Positions 50,801-58,194 of a stretch of DNA of 64,000 bases are shown here, one piece after another (within the stretch, counting starts at the first letter, position 1; every line of letters starts with the position of its first letter). Source of the DNA: an uncultured Prevotellaceae bacterium (GTDB lineage: Bacteria; Bacteroidota; Bacteroidia; Bacteroidales; Bacteroidaceae); contig CADCDK010000007.1 in the NCBI GenBank assembly GCA_902800185.1, positions 107,304 through 171,303 of the forward strand, read 5' to 3'. The position numbers were made by a program, and so were the translations under genes. A model generated the notes under the pieces. That model ran no database searches and was not told the DNA's origin. It was given only the letters and a program-made list of their open reading frames with translations.

Positions 50801-50908
50801 TTGAGTTTCGAGGACGTAAAGCACTACGGCCGCATCATCTACGTCCTCCAGCAGACGGAACGACTGATGCAGAAAATCGATGATATAAGAAAACCAGAGG
50901 ATTGTTGA
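47876..50908 (+). CDS. Single-chain restriction-modification enzyme (type ISP/IIG-like)
   Basis: A 1010-residue protein joining nuclease, DNA adenine methyltransferase and target recognition. The N-terminal part has a PD-(D/E)xK-type site (APDYIASRKDGMPVFYIEAKD, cited as PDYI and FYIEAKD, residues ~45-65). The methyltransferase has motif I LDPATGTGTFLAEV (~388) and motif IV MIGNPPYSIS (~510), giving N6-methyladenine. The C-terminal region, with LYPQALFDYIYAVLHSPSYR and FPRIPYP, matches the type ISP C-terminal domain. Helicase motifs between nuclease and methyltransferase, expected in LlaGI-type ISP enzymes, are absent, so it is closer to type IIG/IIL in layout. First gene of the AT-rich defence cluster; 24 nt to the next gene. 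Confidence 0.9.
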   Translation: MDIKEYISTVNQKYRAGNATEHSYRGALEQLMQTLLPKLRIVNEPKRVKCGAPDYIASRKDGMPVFYIEAKDIGDNDLNGRNPHGHKEQFTRYKQALDYIIFTDYLDFHLYEHGEFVDSVRIAEVKGDKIVAINENEEKFLNLIEHVGNNAIQRITSASRLAKLMAGKARLLENIIEQAMNDDTESYANDNLRGQYQAFKDVLIQELKPTDFADIYAQTIAYGMFAARLHDDTPEDFSREEAAKLIPKTNPFLRQIFNNLAGNDLDERIAWVVDDLVTVFLASDLQKIMKAYGEDKRHHDPMIHFYEDFLSEYNPKLRKSKGVWYTPQPVVSFIVRAVDEILQKEFNLSEGLADYSMIERDVTIEQSRDKRTVDGMKHRMEKFHRVQILDPATGTGTFLAEVVNQIYDRYRDQQGIWQQYVEQHLLPRLNGFEILMASYAVAHLKLDMLLSETGYQHQSEKRLHVYLTNSLEESNNEPRTLFAQWLSREAAEANVIKRDCPVMVMIGNPPYSISSQNNGKWITNLVADYKKDLNERNIQPLSDDYIKFIRLGQYYIEKNGEGIMAFICNNSFIDGTIHRQMRQSLMGNFDKIYILDLHGNTRKKEVAPDGSKDENVFDIMQGVSINIFVKTGDKQTQVFHHELYGSREKKYEYLSNHGLNEVSWQEVKLEEPHYFFVPKDFATQRDYDRCFKINELMPTSTSGVKTHHDKELVSTTPFKSEFNTPYTYRPLDNQWIDYDLDKVVRHRYKYMSHILDKDNVSLIIGPQGQAVGPMPWNVIFVSKNIVDTNIFYRGGGIVFPLYLYSQNMGKEERIVNFNKELYDKIAQGLNYLPCYDDNVLIDPISEYNGVLYPQALFDYIYAVLHSPSYRERYKEFLKIDFPRIPYPTDWEKFRDLSELGEELRQLHLMEDLPSKTGITFPVAGSLQVDCYRWQDNRVYINAEQYFDGVPESAWNFFIGGYQPAQKWLKDRKGMTLSFEDVKHYGRIIYVLQQTERLMQKIDDIRKPEDC

Positions 50909-50932
50909 ATTGTTTAATAAAAAGATTATTGC

Positions 50933-51571
50933 ATGGAATATCTGAAGCAATCAAAGAAATTACAACGAAACATTATTATATGTATCGTTTTACTCTTTAT
51001 TGTTATCCTTGCTTTTTATTTCTATATGTTTAATAGTGGACTGAGCAAGGATTCAAATTCATGGAGTAATTTTGGAGATTATGTAAATGGGGTCTTAACA
51101 CCAATTTTGACAGCAATAAACATATATGTGTTTATCAAAATGACCATTGCTATTTCAAGTTTAGAAGAAAGGCGTACTATAAATGCAAATGCGATAGAAG
51201 AAGCTCGGCTTGAAAAAGAAATGCATCATGAGAAAGAAATGCTTATGATGCAACTGAGAAAGCAAGAAATTGATACATTTGTGAAGCAAATGAATAGGAT
51301 TTTCGATTATAGTTCAAAAGAAAATAGAATCCAATCATTACAACAGGTTATCGACTATCTTACATCATTTTGTGAAACTGGTTTTAAATGGTTTAACATT
51401 GATAACAATAATCACACAAAGCACAGAATCGGATATTTGACTGTTAGTTTGAGAACTGTTCTTTTTGATTTGGAAGATAATAAGCAATCATCTGAAGAAC
51501 TTTTTAGAAAGATTTACGATGCAAAAGCAGAAATAACCAATACCTTGGTGGAAGCTGCATTAAAAGAATAG
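50933..51571 (+). CDS. AbiC-like putative phage abortive infection membrane protein
   Basis: A 212-residue protein with two membrane helices near the N-terminus (IIICIVLLFIVILAFYFYMF, residues ~15-35, and PILTAINIYVFIKMTIAI, residues ~62-80) around the motif SWSNFGDYVNGVLTPIL. This W-x-x-FGD-x-x-x-G pattern is that of the putative AbiC family. A charged coiled coil (residues ~85-125, Glu/Met/Lys-rich) follows and then a soluble domain. It lies 24 nt after the restriction gene and just before a GIY-YIG remnant. AbiC-type proteins are linked to phage exclusion, but I cannot show that this one acts so. Confidence 0.6.
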   Translation: MEYLKQSKKLQRNIIICIVLLFIVILAFYFYMFNSGLSKDSNSWSNFGDYVNGVLTPILTAINIYVFIKMTIAISSLEERRTINANAIEEARLEKEMHHEKEMLMMQLRKQEIDTFVKQMNRIFDYSSKENRIQSLQQVIDYLTSFCETGFKWFNIDNNNHTKHRIGYLTVSLRTVLFDLEDNKQSSEELFRKIYDAKAEITNTLVEAALKE

Positions 51572-51577
51572 AATAAT

Positions 51578-51745
51578 ATGGAATACGGAATAGTTTATCT
51601 TTTAACCAATCCTGTAATGCCAGGGCTTGTGAAGATTGGCATGCAATATACAAATACCAAATTCTTCTGCATTGAGCGTACCCTCGATACGACCAAGAAG
51701 TTTAATCTCAAAAACAAGATGCAAGACAAGTTCTTTGCATTCTAA
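51578..51745 (+). pseudogene. GIY-YIG nuclease remnant
   Basis: A 55-residue frame starting MEYGIVYLLTNPVMPGLVKIG, the typical beginning of T5orf172-type GIY-YIG proteins (YGIVYLLTN, then LVKIG), which should go on for over 100 more residues. Instead it switches after residue ~26 to an unrelated Lys/Phe-rich sequence and stops. The catalytic Arg and Glu parts of the domain are missing, so it is a decayed or internally deleted gene. It sits in a tight row, 6 nt after the AbiC-like gene and 6 nt before the 1228-residue gene. Confidence 0.7.
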
Positions 51746-51751
51746 TAATTC

Positions 51752-54700
51752 ATGACTAAAAAGAAAACGGCAATGACACCATTGGAGATTGCATTAAGTT
51801 TTGTTATTTCATATGTAGCCAATATTGTACCAAACGATTGGTTTAAGAGAAACAAATCAGTAGAGGAAAAGCTGAAATCATGTTTTAAACGTGCAGTTGA
51901 CAGATGGACAAATCATCCCGAAACGCGGAAAGCTGTTGGGGAACAAATGACAAATTATCTTCCCAAATTAAAAGACTTTATTGCGCATAGACCTGTTGGT
52001 CGCCACCCAAGAGAGAATGAATTGTTAAGATTATGGTCAGAAGAAATTATGGATGATGAAGAATGTCATCAGTTTATATTGAATTATGAACATCAGATAA
52101 TGGCATTAAAATTGGAGGAAGGGAGTCTTACTGCTAAGGAAATATTAGAAGAAGCCAATAATATTAAAGTCCAAATTGAGCAATTAAAGAATAGGGGTAC
52201 ATCAAATTGTCATATATACTGGGAACAATGGGCTATTGGCCCTAATGTAAAGTTGAATACAAACATATTACTTACAGGCCGTGAAGATGAGAGGCAAAAG
52301 GTTATAGAATGCTGTTATACTCCAAGTGTTCTTTATGTTGAGGCTATTTCAGTAAAAGAAGCAATCGCTTTTTCCGTAGCATCTATCATTAGTGAAAGCA
52401 ACTCACTAGCAGAGCGTTCTATTGTTGTATCAAATGAAGATGCGTATAAAGAGTTAGCAGAAAATAGTAATGGAATGGTTTTAATTACAGATATTCAAGA
52501 AAATGCTCATTATGTGGTGACTCATGGACATTCTGTTATTTTGTGTATAAGTCCGTCTGATAGACGTAATGATAATTGTACCATTTCTTTGCCCATATTG
52601 AATCGTGAAGGATTCATAAAAGCTCTTACAGAAAGTGGAATTGATAATGCGAAAGCTCAAAGTTATGCTGTAGATTCGGCACGTGATATTAATGTACTAA
52701 GACATCTTTTAGGGTTCGCAGACAATCCGCCTGTCTGGCAAACACCAGAGAACATTCGTTTAATTATCCCTGCCTTATTACTTGGAGAATGGAATGAAGA
52801 CTGGTCGGATGATAAAGAAATGATTAAATTGATGTCAGGAAAAGAATATGCTGATTATATTGAATTTATCACTCCTTTGCTATTTGTTGATGAAGCACCA
52901 TTAATACGTATTGGAAAAATATGGAAGGTTAAATCTCCCTTTGAGTTAATGTCACAATTGATAAACTATATTACCCAACCTCAATTAGATAAGTTTGGAG
53001 AAGTGGTAGAGTGGGTACTTCAAGATGATGATCCAGATGCTGAAGAAAAAATGAATGCTGGCAGTTTGTTCTGGTGGCAAAACAAACAAGCTTTTTCTGG
53101 GAATATAAAAGAAGGCGTTTTTCAAGGACTTACATTACTTGCGATAGTAAAAGGACGCATTCTAAACAACACAGAATGGGTAGATAATCTTATTGAAAAG
53201 AAATTTATGGAGTTTGATTTAAAACGTTATCTGACACATCGTCATAATCTACGATGGCTGGCAGAAGCGTCTCCTTTGTCCTTTGTGAAGTTCATACAAA
53301 ATGATATAAAGCATGGCTCTATACTTTTGAACCAATTAATGGAAATAAAGTATAAAAAGCTTAGTATCATCGGGTCTGATATATATTATGCAGAGTTATT
53401 ATTTGCATTAGAGGCAATATCATGGGACGAACAATATCTGTATAATACAACAGACATTTTAATGCATCTTTGTTCTTATCCTAATGATAGTAACTATTCA
53501 AATAAACCAATTAATACCTTATCACATATTTATCGATTTATATTACCTCAGACTTATGCACCTTTTGAGTACCGTCTGGATGTTTTAAAAAGCCTTTCAG
53601 TAAAACATCGTAAGATTGTGGCTAATCTATGCGTTTTATTGTTAAAAGGACTTGAGGAAAGAGTTTTTCAACCAAACTTACACTTCAGATGGCGTATGCG
53701 TGAAAAAAAAGAATCTCCACGCCATGCACCTCTTGTTCCTCAAGCCAACGTGATAGCTATAGCAAAACTCCTAATAGAAATATCTGTTTTTTCTATTGAC
53801 GAAATTAAGAATATTCTAGATTTGTCATTCAACAAGAATATGAGATGTTGTCGCTCAATGTTGTTGGATGCAATTAATGAACATAAAGACAAAATCAAGG
53901 GAAATGAAATCATTACAGAGAACTTACGTAAAAATATTAATCACCACCTACAATATAAAAGGACAACATGGGCTTTGGCTGAACAAGAATTACAACCATA
54001 TCAGAAATTATTAGATGATATAGAATCTGATAATATTATTATTAAAAATAAATACCTCTTTTCAGATTTGTTTATTAAAGAACCTGATTATTTGAACCAT
54101 GAAAAGGGGTATGTTGGAAAGGCCGAAGAATCTCGCAATGTAAGGGCAGAGGTAATAAAAAATATTATCTTGCAAAAAGGCCTTGATACTGTTTGGGAAT
54201 TTGAAAAATTAGTCAAGTATAAAGAAGGTGTTGCTAATGCAATTTTTGATTTGTATGGAACAGATATAGGAAAAGAAATATACAAGAAATACTATAACGG
54301 AGATTTGGACGAGGTCTTTGTTAAGCAATATTTCTGCACTGTTTTTTACGAAAAAGGGGAATCGACATATATTCCTATGATTGAGGAATTAAAAGCTGTT
54401 TCTGAAAAGCATATTTCTATTTTGTTATATGCACCAGGATATCAGATAAGCTTATCTGAGATAGCGAAAGCGTCATCTTCTGACATAGAGAAGGATTATT
54501 GGAGTAAGGTAACAGTATCAATATTCCCTGAAATAGAGATAGAAAGCATAATAAGAAAATTATGCTATGTTGGAAGATATGGTGATACACTTAGGATTAT
54601 AACATATAATAGAAACTCTAACATAATTTCAGATGACATTAAAATAGGATTATTATGTGAAATGCAGTATAAAGGCAAATGGGACATTCTAAGGAATGAG

Positions 54701-55438
54701 TCATATTTTGTAGCGGAAATTCTCAAAACGATTTCTTTGCCAAAGGACATAAAGCAAAGGAATTTATTACTTCAAATGGAATTATTTATCTTTGACCATT
54801 TACGCTATAATATGAATACACATGACATTCATCTTGTTCAAGAGGTAAATCAGAATCCCTCATTGTTGATGGATTTGTTTTCCCTGGCTTATCCCGCAGA
54901 TGAAGGACACGAAGAGGAAGAACCTAAAGACAATGCAGAAAAAGACTTTCGAGCAGGAATTGCACAACTCGCATTTGATTTTATCTTTCATTATCATGAA
55001 GTTCCATGTTCTGACGCATCAGGTGATGTTAACGAAAATGCATTGTCCGATTATTTTAAAGAACTGAAATGTCAAGCAGAACAATGCCATAGAACCCATA
55101 TTTTACCAATGATTATAGGGCGCATACTTGGTAGTTTTAAAGAGACAGATGATTATCCCTCCGACATGTTATGTCGATTTGTTGAACATTTTTGTGATGA
55201 TAATGTAGATACAGAGATTAGTTGTGCATTAAGTAATCGAAGAGGTATGACATCGCGGGCATTCTTTGAGGGTGGAACTATTGAGAGAAATCACATAGAC
55301 ACATTTATAAAATATAGAGACAGAGCACGGCTTCGTTCTCCGCGTTTAACTCATATATTTGAAAATCTGATTAAAGAATATCAACAAATGGCAGAAAAAG
55401 AAGATAATAGAGCGACATTTCTAGATATAACAAATTAA
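51752..55438 (+). CDS. Very large protein of unknown function (1228 residues) in a defence cluster
   Basis: Not recognised with certainty. Residues ~1-140 form a helical N-terminal part with a hydrophobic segment (PLEIALSFVISYVANIV). From ~170 there is a Rossmann-like part (NILLTGREDERQKVIECCYT, VLYVEAISVKEAIAFSVASI) then ILCISPSDRR and ALLLGEWNEDWSDD; this order resembles large STAND/NTPase-type sensor proteins, but no Walker A G-x4-GK(S/T) is present. Residues ~400-1228 look alpha-helical and repeat-like (no exact repeats). The gene is strikingly AT-rich compared with the housekeeping genes, a sign of transfer. It starts 6 nt after a GIY-YIG remnant and ends 5 nt before a GIY-YIG/DUF4357 gene, so it is translated in a cluster with nucleases. 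A sensor/scaffold in anti-phage defence is my inference. Confidence 0.75.
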   Translation: MTKKKTAMTPLEIALSFVISYVANIVPNDWFKRNKSVEEKLKSCFKRAVDRWTNHPETRKAVGEQMTNYLPKLKDFIAHRPVGRHPRENELLRLWSEEIMDDEECHQFILNYEHQIMALKLEEGSLTAKEILEEANNIKVQIEQLKNRGTSNCHIYWEQWAIGPNVKLNTNILLTGREDERQKVIECCYTPSVLYVEAISVKEAIAFSVASIISESNSLAERSIVVSNEDAYKELAENSNGMVLITDIQENAHYVVTHGHSVILCISPSDRRNDNCTISLPILNREGFIKALTESGIDNAKAQSYAVDSARDINVLRHLLGFADNPPVWQTPENIRLIIPALLLGEWNEDWSDDKEMIKLMSGKEYADYIEFITPLLFVDEAPLIRIGKIWKVKSPFELMSQLINYITQPQLDKFGEVVEWVLQDDDPDAEEKMNAGSLFWWQNKQAFSGNIKEGVFQGLTLLAIVKGRILNNTEWVDNLIEKKFMEFDLKRYLTHRHNLRWLAEASPLSFVKFIQNDIKHGSILLNQLMEIKYKKLSIIGSDIYYAELLFALEAISWDEQYLYNTTDILMHLCSYPNDSNYSNKPINTLSHIYRFILPQTYAPFEYRLDVLKSLSVKHRKIVANLCVLLLKGLEERVFQPNLHFRWRMREKKESPRHAPLVPQANVIAIAKLLIEISVFSIDEIKNILDLSFNKNMRCCRSMLLDAINEHKDKIKGNEIITENLRKNINHHLQYKRTTWALAEQELQPYQKLLDDIESDNIIIKNKYLFSDLFIKEPDYLNHEKGYVGKAEESRNVRAEVIKNIILQKGLDTVWEFEKLVKYKEGVANAIFDLYGTDIGKEIYKKYYNGDLDEVFVKQYFCTVFYEKGESTYIPMIEELKAVSEKHISILLYAPGYQISLSEIAKASSSDIEKDYWSKVTVSIFPEIEIESIIRKLCYVGRYGDTLRIITYNRNSNIISDDIKIGLLCEMQYKGKWDILRNESYFVAEILKTISLPKDIKQRNLLLQMELFIFDHLRYNMNTHDIHLVQEVNQNPSLLMDLFSLAYPADEGHEEEEPKDNAEKDFRAGIAQLAFDFIFHYHEVPCSDASGDVNENALSDYFKELKCQAEQCHRTHILPMIIGRILGSFKETDDYPSDMLCRFVEHFCDDNVDTEISCALSNRRGMTSRAFFEGGTIERNHIDTFIKYRDRARLRSPRLTHIFENLIKEYQQMAEKEDNRATFLDITN

Positions 55439-55443
55439 AATTT

Positions 55444-56271
55444 ATGGGCAAGACAGTAACAACATATTTGATAGACGGAGATCCGAAGGGGACTCAGTAT
55501 GTGTTCATCAGCAATAAGATTTGCCAAATGTATGTGATTCCTCGTTCTAATCTCTCTATTCTGAATGAGCGACAGGAGTTGCAGACACCAGCATTCTATA
55601 TCTTGTTGGGTGAGGATGAAGCAACCAAGCCAAAGGCTTACATTGGTGAGACGGAGAATTTCCGTGAACGGGTGAAAGACCATGATAGCAAGAAAGCATT
55701 CTGGCAAAAGGCGTTGCTGTTTATCTCAAAAGATGCGGCGATGACAAAGGCTGATGTACAGTACTTGGAGCATCGAGCCATCGCAGAGGCAAAGGCTTCA
55801 AACACTTTCGTGTTGAATGAGAACAAGCAGACACCTAAGGCACCAAATCTTCCAGAATACAGAAGGGATGATATGGAAGGGTTCTTTGAAGATGTGAAGT
55901 TCCTAACTTCTTTTATTGGCTGCAATATCTTTGATGTGGCAAAGCCAAAGGAGGAACATCTGTTTTATACAAAGGGGCGTGGTTGTGATGCTAGGGGCTT
56001 CTATGATGCTAATGGCTTCACCGTATTAAAAGGTAGCATTATCGCCAAGTCGTCTGTCCCATCGTTTACATGGAAAGAGAAGCGTGAGAATCTTCTTAAA
56101 GATTATACCGTCAGCAATGGTGACAAGTTGGAATTGGAATCAGACAAGACTTTCCCAAGCCCCAGCACAGCTGCCGACTTCTGCATCGGCAGCAGCAATA
56201 ATGGTTGGCTCGTCTGGAAAGATAAAGACGGTCAAACGTTAGATGCCGTATATAGGAAACAATTGGAATAA
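55444..56271 (+). CDS. GIY-YIG nuclease domain protein with C-terminal DUF4357
   Basis: A 275-residue protein. Residues ~50-125 are GIY-YIG-like: FYILLGED, then AYIGETENFRERVKDH with the catalytic Arg region, and YLEHRAIAEAK with the catalytic Glu. The C-terminal ~60 residues (FPSPSTAADFCIGSSNNGW, then VWKDKDGQTLDAVYR) are a DUF4357 domain, often found fused to GIY-YIG or near restriction systems. Such proteins likely cut DNA, with targets unknown. It starts 5 nt after the 1228-residue gene, so the two are probably one functional unit. Confidence 0.85.
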   Translation: MGKTVTTYLIDGDPKGTQYVFISNKICQMYVIPRSNLSILNERQELQTPAFYILLGEDEATKPKAYIGETENFRERVKDHDSKKAFWQKALLFISKDAAMTKADVQYLEHRAIAEAKASNTFVLNENKQTPKAPNLPEYRRDDMEGFFEDVKFLTSFIGCNIFDVAKPKEEHLFYTKGRGCDARGFYDANGFTVLKGSIIAKSSVPSFTWKEKRENLLKDYTVSNGDKLELESDKTFPSPSTAADFCIGSSNNGWLVWKDKDGQTLDAVYRKQLE

Positions 56272-56277
56272 TAATTG

Positions 56278-56285
56278 TATCTTTG
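56278..56285 (+). promoter_or_regulatory. Bacteroidetes -7 element before the DUF4062/AlbA remnant
   Basis: TATCTTTG followed by C, 19 nt before the ATG at 56304; -33 site poor. Confidence 0.4.
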
Positions 56286-56303
56286 CAAAACAATTTGAAC
56301 GTT

Positions 56304-57403
56304 ATGAAACGAATACGAATATTTATCAGTAGTGTGCAGAGCGAGTTTGCAGAAGAGCGGGCTATGCTCAGCCAGTACATCAGGACGGATGCGTTGTTAG
56401 GCAAGTTTTTCGAGACATTTATCTTCGAGGATGTTCCTGCTAACGAGGCTTCACCACAGCAGGTTTACCTGAGCGAGGTGGAGATGGCTGATATATATCT
56501 TGGACTGTATGGCAATAAATACGGCTACGAGGATGAGGAAGGCGTATCGCCAACTCTGCCATCTTGCTGTTTGGCAAGCGTCCGCAGAAGTTCTTCATCA
56601 CCTCGGAAGTGAAGTGTGTACAGTTCTTTGGCAATGTAGTAGAAAAGCCATTGCCAGCCTATCAGATATGCAGAGGAACGTTGTTTGAGATGATTGATCA
56701 GGCCACGGCCTTTGTGATGGACCGTGTCGATCTTGCTGTTGGAACTCGTGCTGAAGGCAAGACAGCTTCGGTACCTACTGACTATGAACTGCCGCCAGAC
56801 GCAGTAAAAGAGGCTATTGTAAATGCCGTCGCACATAGAGACTACACAAGTAACGGTAGTGTACAGGTCATGTTGTTCCGCAACAGACTTGAAGTGTGGA
56901 ATCCTGGACAGCTGCCTTACGGACTAACGGTGAATAAGCTACTGGAACCTCATAAGTCTCTGCCTGCTAATCCGCTGATTGCTGACCCACTATTCTGGAC
57001 GGGTTATGTTGATAAGGTGGGCACTGGTACTGAGGATATCGTGAACCTGTGTAAAGACAAGGGATTGAAATCGCCCGAGTATCATCAAGAAGAAGACTTC
57101 CGTGTAGTGATTTGGAGACGTACAGGCAACGTGGTCCAAAGTGATCCAGAAGTAATCCTGAGCAATCCAGATGTTGAAAAGATGGATACTACACAGAAAA
57201 CTACACAGAAAACTACACAGATAATAATGGAGATGATGAAGGAAAAGTCTGAAGTCTCTATAGAAGAACTTGCTGCTGCCTGTGGAATAACCCGTGATGG
57301 TGTAAACTACCACATAAGAAACTTGAAGAAGAATAACAAGATCCGTCGCATAGGTGGAGACAAAGGTGGCCACTGGGAAGTTATAGAAGATATGGAATCA
57401 TGA
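56304..57403 (+). pseudogene. DUF4062-AlbA/Schlafen-type ATP-binding regulator, internally deleted and frameshifted
   Basis: Two parts in different frames. The first (56304 to ~56551) codes MKRIRIFISSVQSEFAEERA and the rest of a DUF4062 domain up to YGYEDEEGVSP. The second (from ~56552 to 57403) resumes at NSAILLFGKRPQKFFITSEVK with a normal C-terminal part: AVKEAIVNAVAHRDY (ATPase N-box-like), LEVWNPGQLPYGLT, then VDKVGTGTEDIV and a winged helix (IEELAAACGITRDGVNYHIR). The AlbA_2 domain that should lie between them is missing and the frame shifts at the join. A linker near 57188 codes TTQKTTQKTTQ from a 12-bp repeat. The downstream part could still be made from an internal start, but as a whole this is a broken gene. 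Confidence 0.85.
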
Positions 57404-57445
57404 AACGGCACTGTTATTCGGAAATAGGACGTAAGTAAGAAGAAG

Positions 57446-57453
57446 TAACTTTG
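57446..57453 (+). promoter_or_regulatory. Bacteroidetes -7 element before the RhuM remnant
   Basis: TAACTTTG followed by C, 36 nt before the ATG at 57489. Confidence 0.4.
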
Positions 57454-57488
57454 CAAACAAATTGTGACGTTATACACGTTATATAGAT

Positions 57489-57665
57489 ATGGACAAGGAA
57501 AACAAATTGATACTCTATAAGGATGCGGAAGGCAAGGTCAGTGTGAACACGCGCTTTGCTGAAGAGGATGTGTGGTTGATCGGGTTGATCGATATGATTA
57601 TCGCCTTAGGCTATCGGGTGCAATCGCCTATGATGAATAGACAGATTCAAAAATTAATTTCATAA
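57489..57665 (+). pseudogene. RhuM family remnant
   Basis: A 58-residue frame. It begins like RhuM proteins (KLILYKDAEGKVSVNTRF, AEEDVWL) and then jumps to the later RhuM motif LDMIIALGYRV-like sequence (IDMIIALGYRVQSP), missing about 60 or more residues between, and ends soon after. At the join the DNA reads TTGATCGGGTTGATCG, a 7-nt direct repeat, as expected for deletion by slippage or short-homology recombination. Promoter and start are intact. Confidence 0.75.
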
Positions 57666-57676
57666 AGAACAGCAAA

Positions 57677-58072
57677 ATGAAGAAAGTAATTTTTAGCTTA
57701 GTGCTGGCATTGATGTCAGTAGCCGGATACGCTCAGAGCGTTGTCGGCAAGTGGGTAACAGAAGGTGGTGACTCTCAGGTGGAGATTTACCAGAGTGGTG
57801 ACAAGCTGAACGGCAAGATTGTCTGGCTGAAGAAAGGCGACGGACAGCTCGATGTCCACAATCCGGACAAGAAGCTACAGAGCCGCAAGCTGGTTGGTGT
57901 TAACATCCTGACGGGTCTCACCAAGAAAGGCGACAAGTGGGAAAGTGGAAAAATCTACAATCCTAAAAACGGAAAGACCTACAAATGTTCTATCTGGCTC
58001 GAGGGCAAGAACCTGAAGGTTCGCGGCTATGTTGCTATGTTCTATGAGACCCAGACCTGGACGAAAAAGTAA
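57677..58072 (+). CDS. DUF2147 domain secreted protein
   Basis: A 131-residue exported protein. Residues 1-19 are a signal peptide (KKVIFSLVLALMSVAGYAQ). The mature part has the DUF2147 plan, a small beta-barrel: VVGKWVTEGGDSQVEIYQSG, DKLNGKIVWLKKG, then a long IYNPKNGKTYKCSIWLEGKN and the ending LKVRGYVAMFYETQTWTK. Family function is unknown; members are common in Bacteroidetes envelopes. Composition returns here to that of the housekeeping genes, so the defence cluster ends before it. Confidence 0.9.
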   Translation: MKKVIFSLVLALMSVAGYAQSVVGKWVTEGGDSQVEIYQSGDKLNGKIVWLKKGDGQLDVHNPDKKLQSRKLVGVNILTGLTKKGDKWESGKIYNPKNGKTYKCSIWLEGKNLKVRGYVAMFYETQTWTKK

Positions 58073-58144
58073 AGGTCTTACGCGTCATCTCGCAGTATAG
58101 ATTAAGCAAAAGTTTTAGAGAAGAAACATTTTTCGTAGTTTTTC

Positions 58145-58175
58145 TTTGTACTTTACAAAAAAAAATGTAATTTTA
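58145..58175 (+). promoter_or_regulatory. Likely promoter of the AAA/DUF4143 ATPase gene
   Basis: TTTG at 58145-58148, a 19-nt spacer, then TAATTTTA at 58168-58175 (one base off consensus). It is 20 nt before the ATG at 58195 and 62 before the alternative at 58237. Confidence 0.5.
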
Positions 58176-58194
58176 CGCCGGAAAGTTAGAAAAA

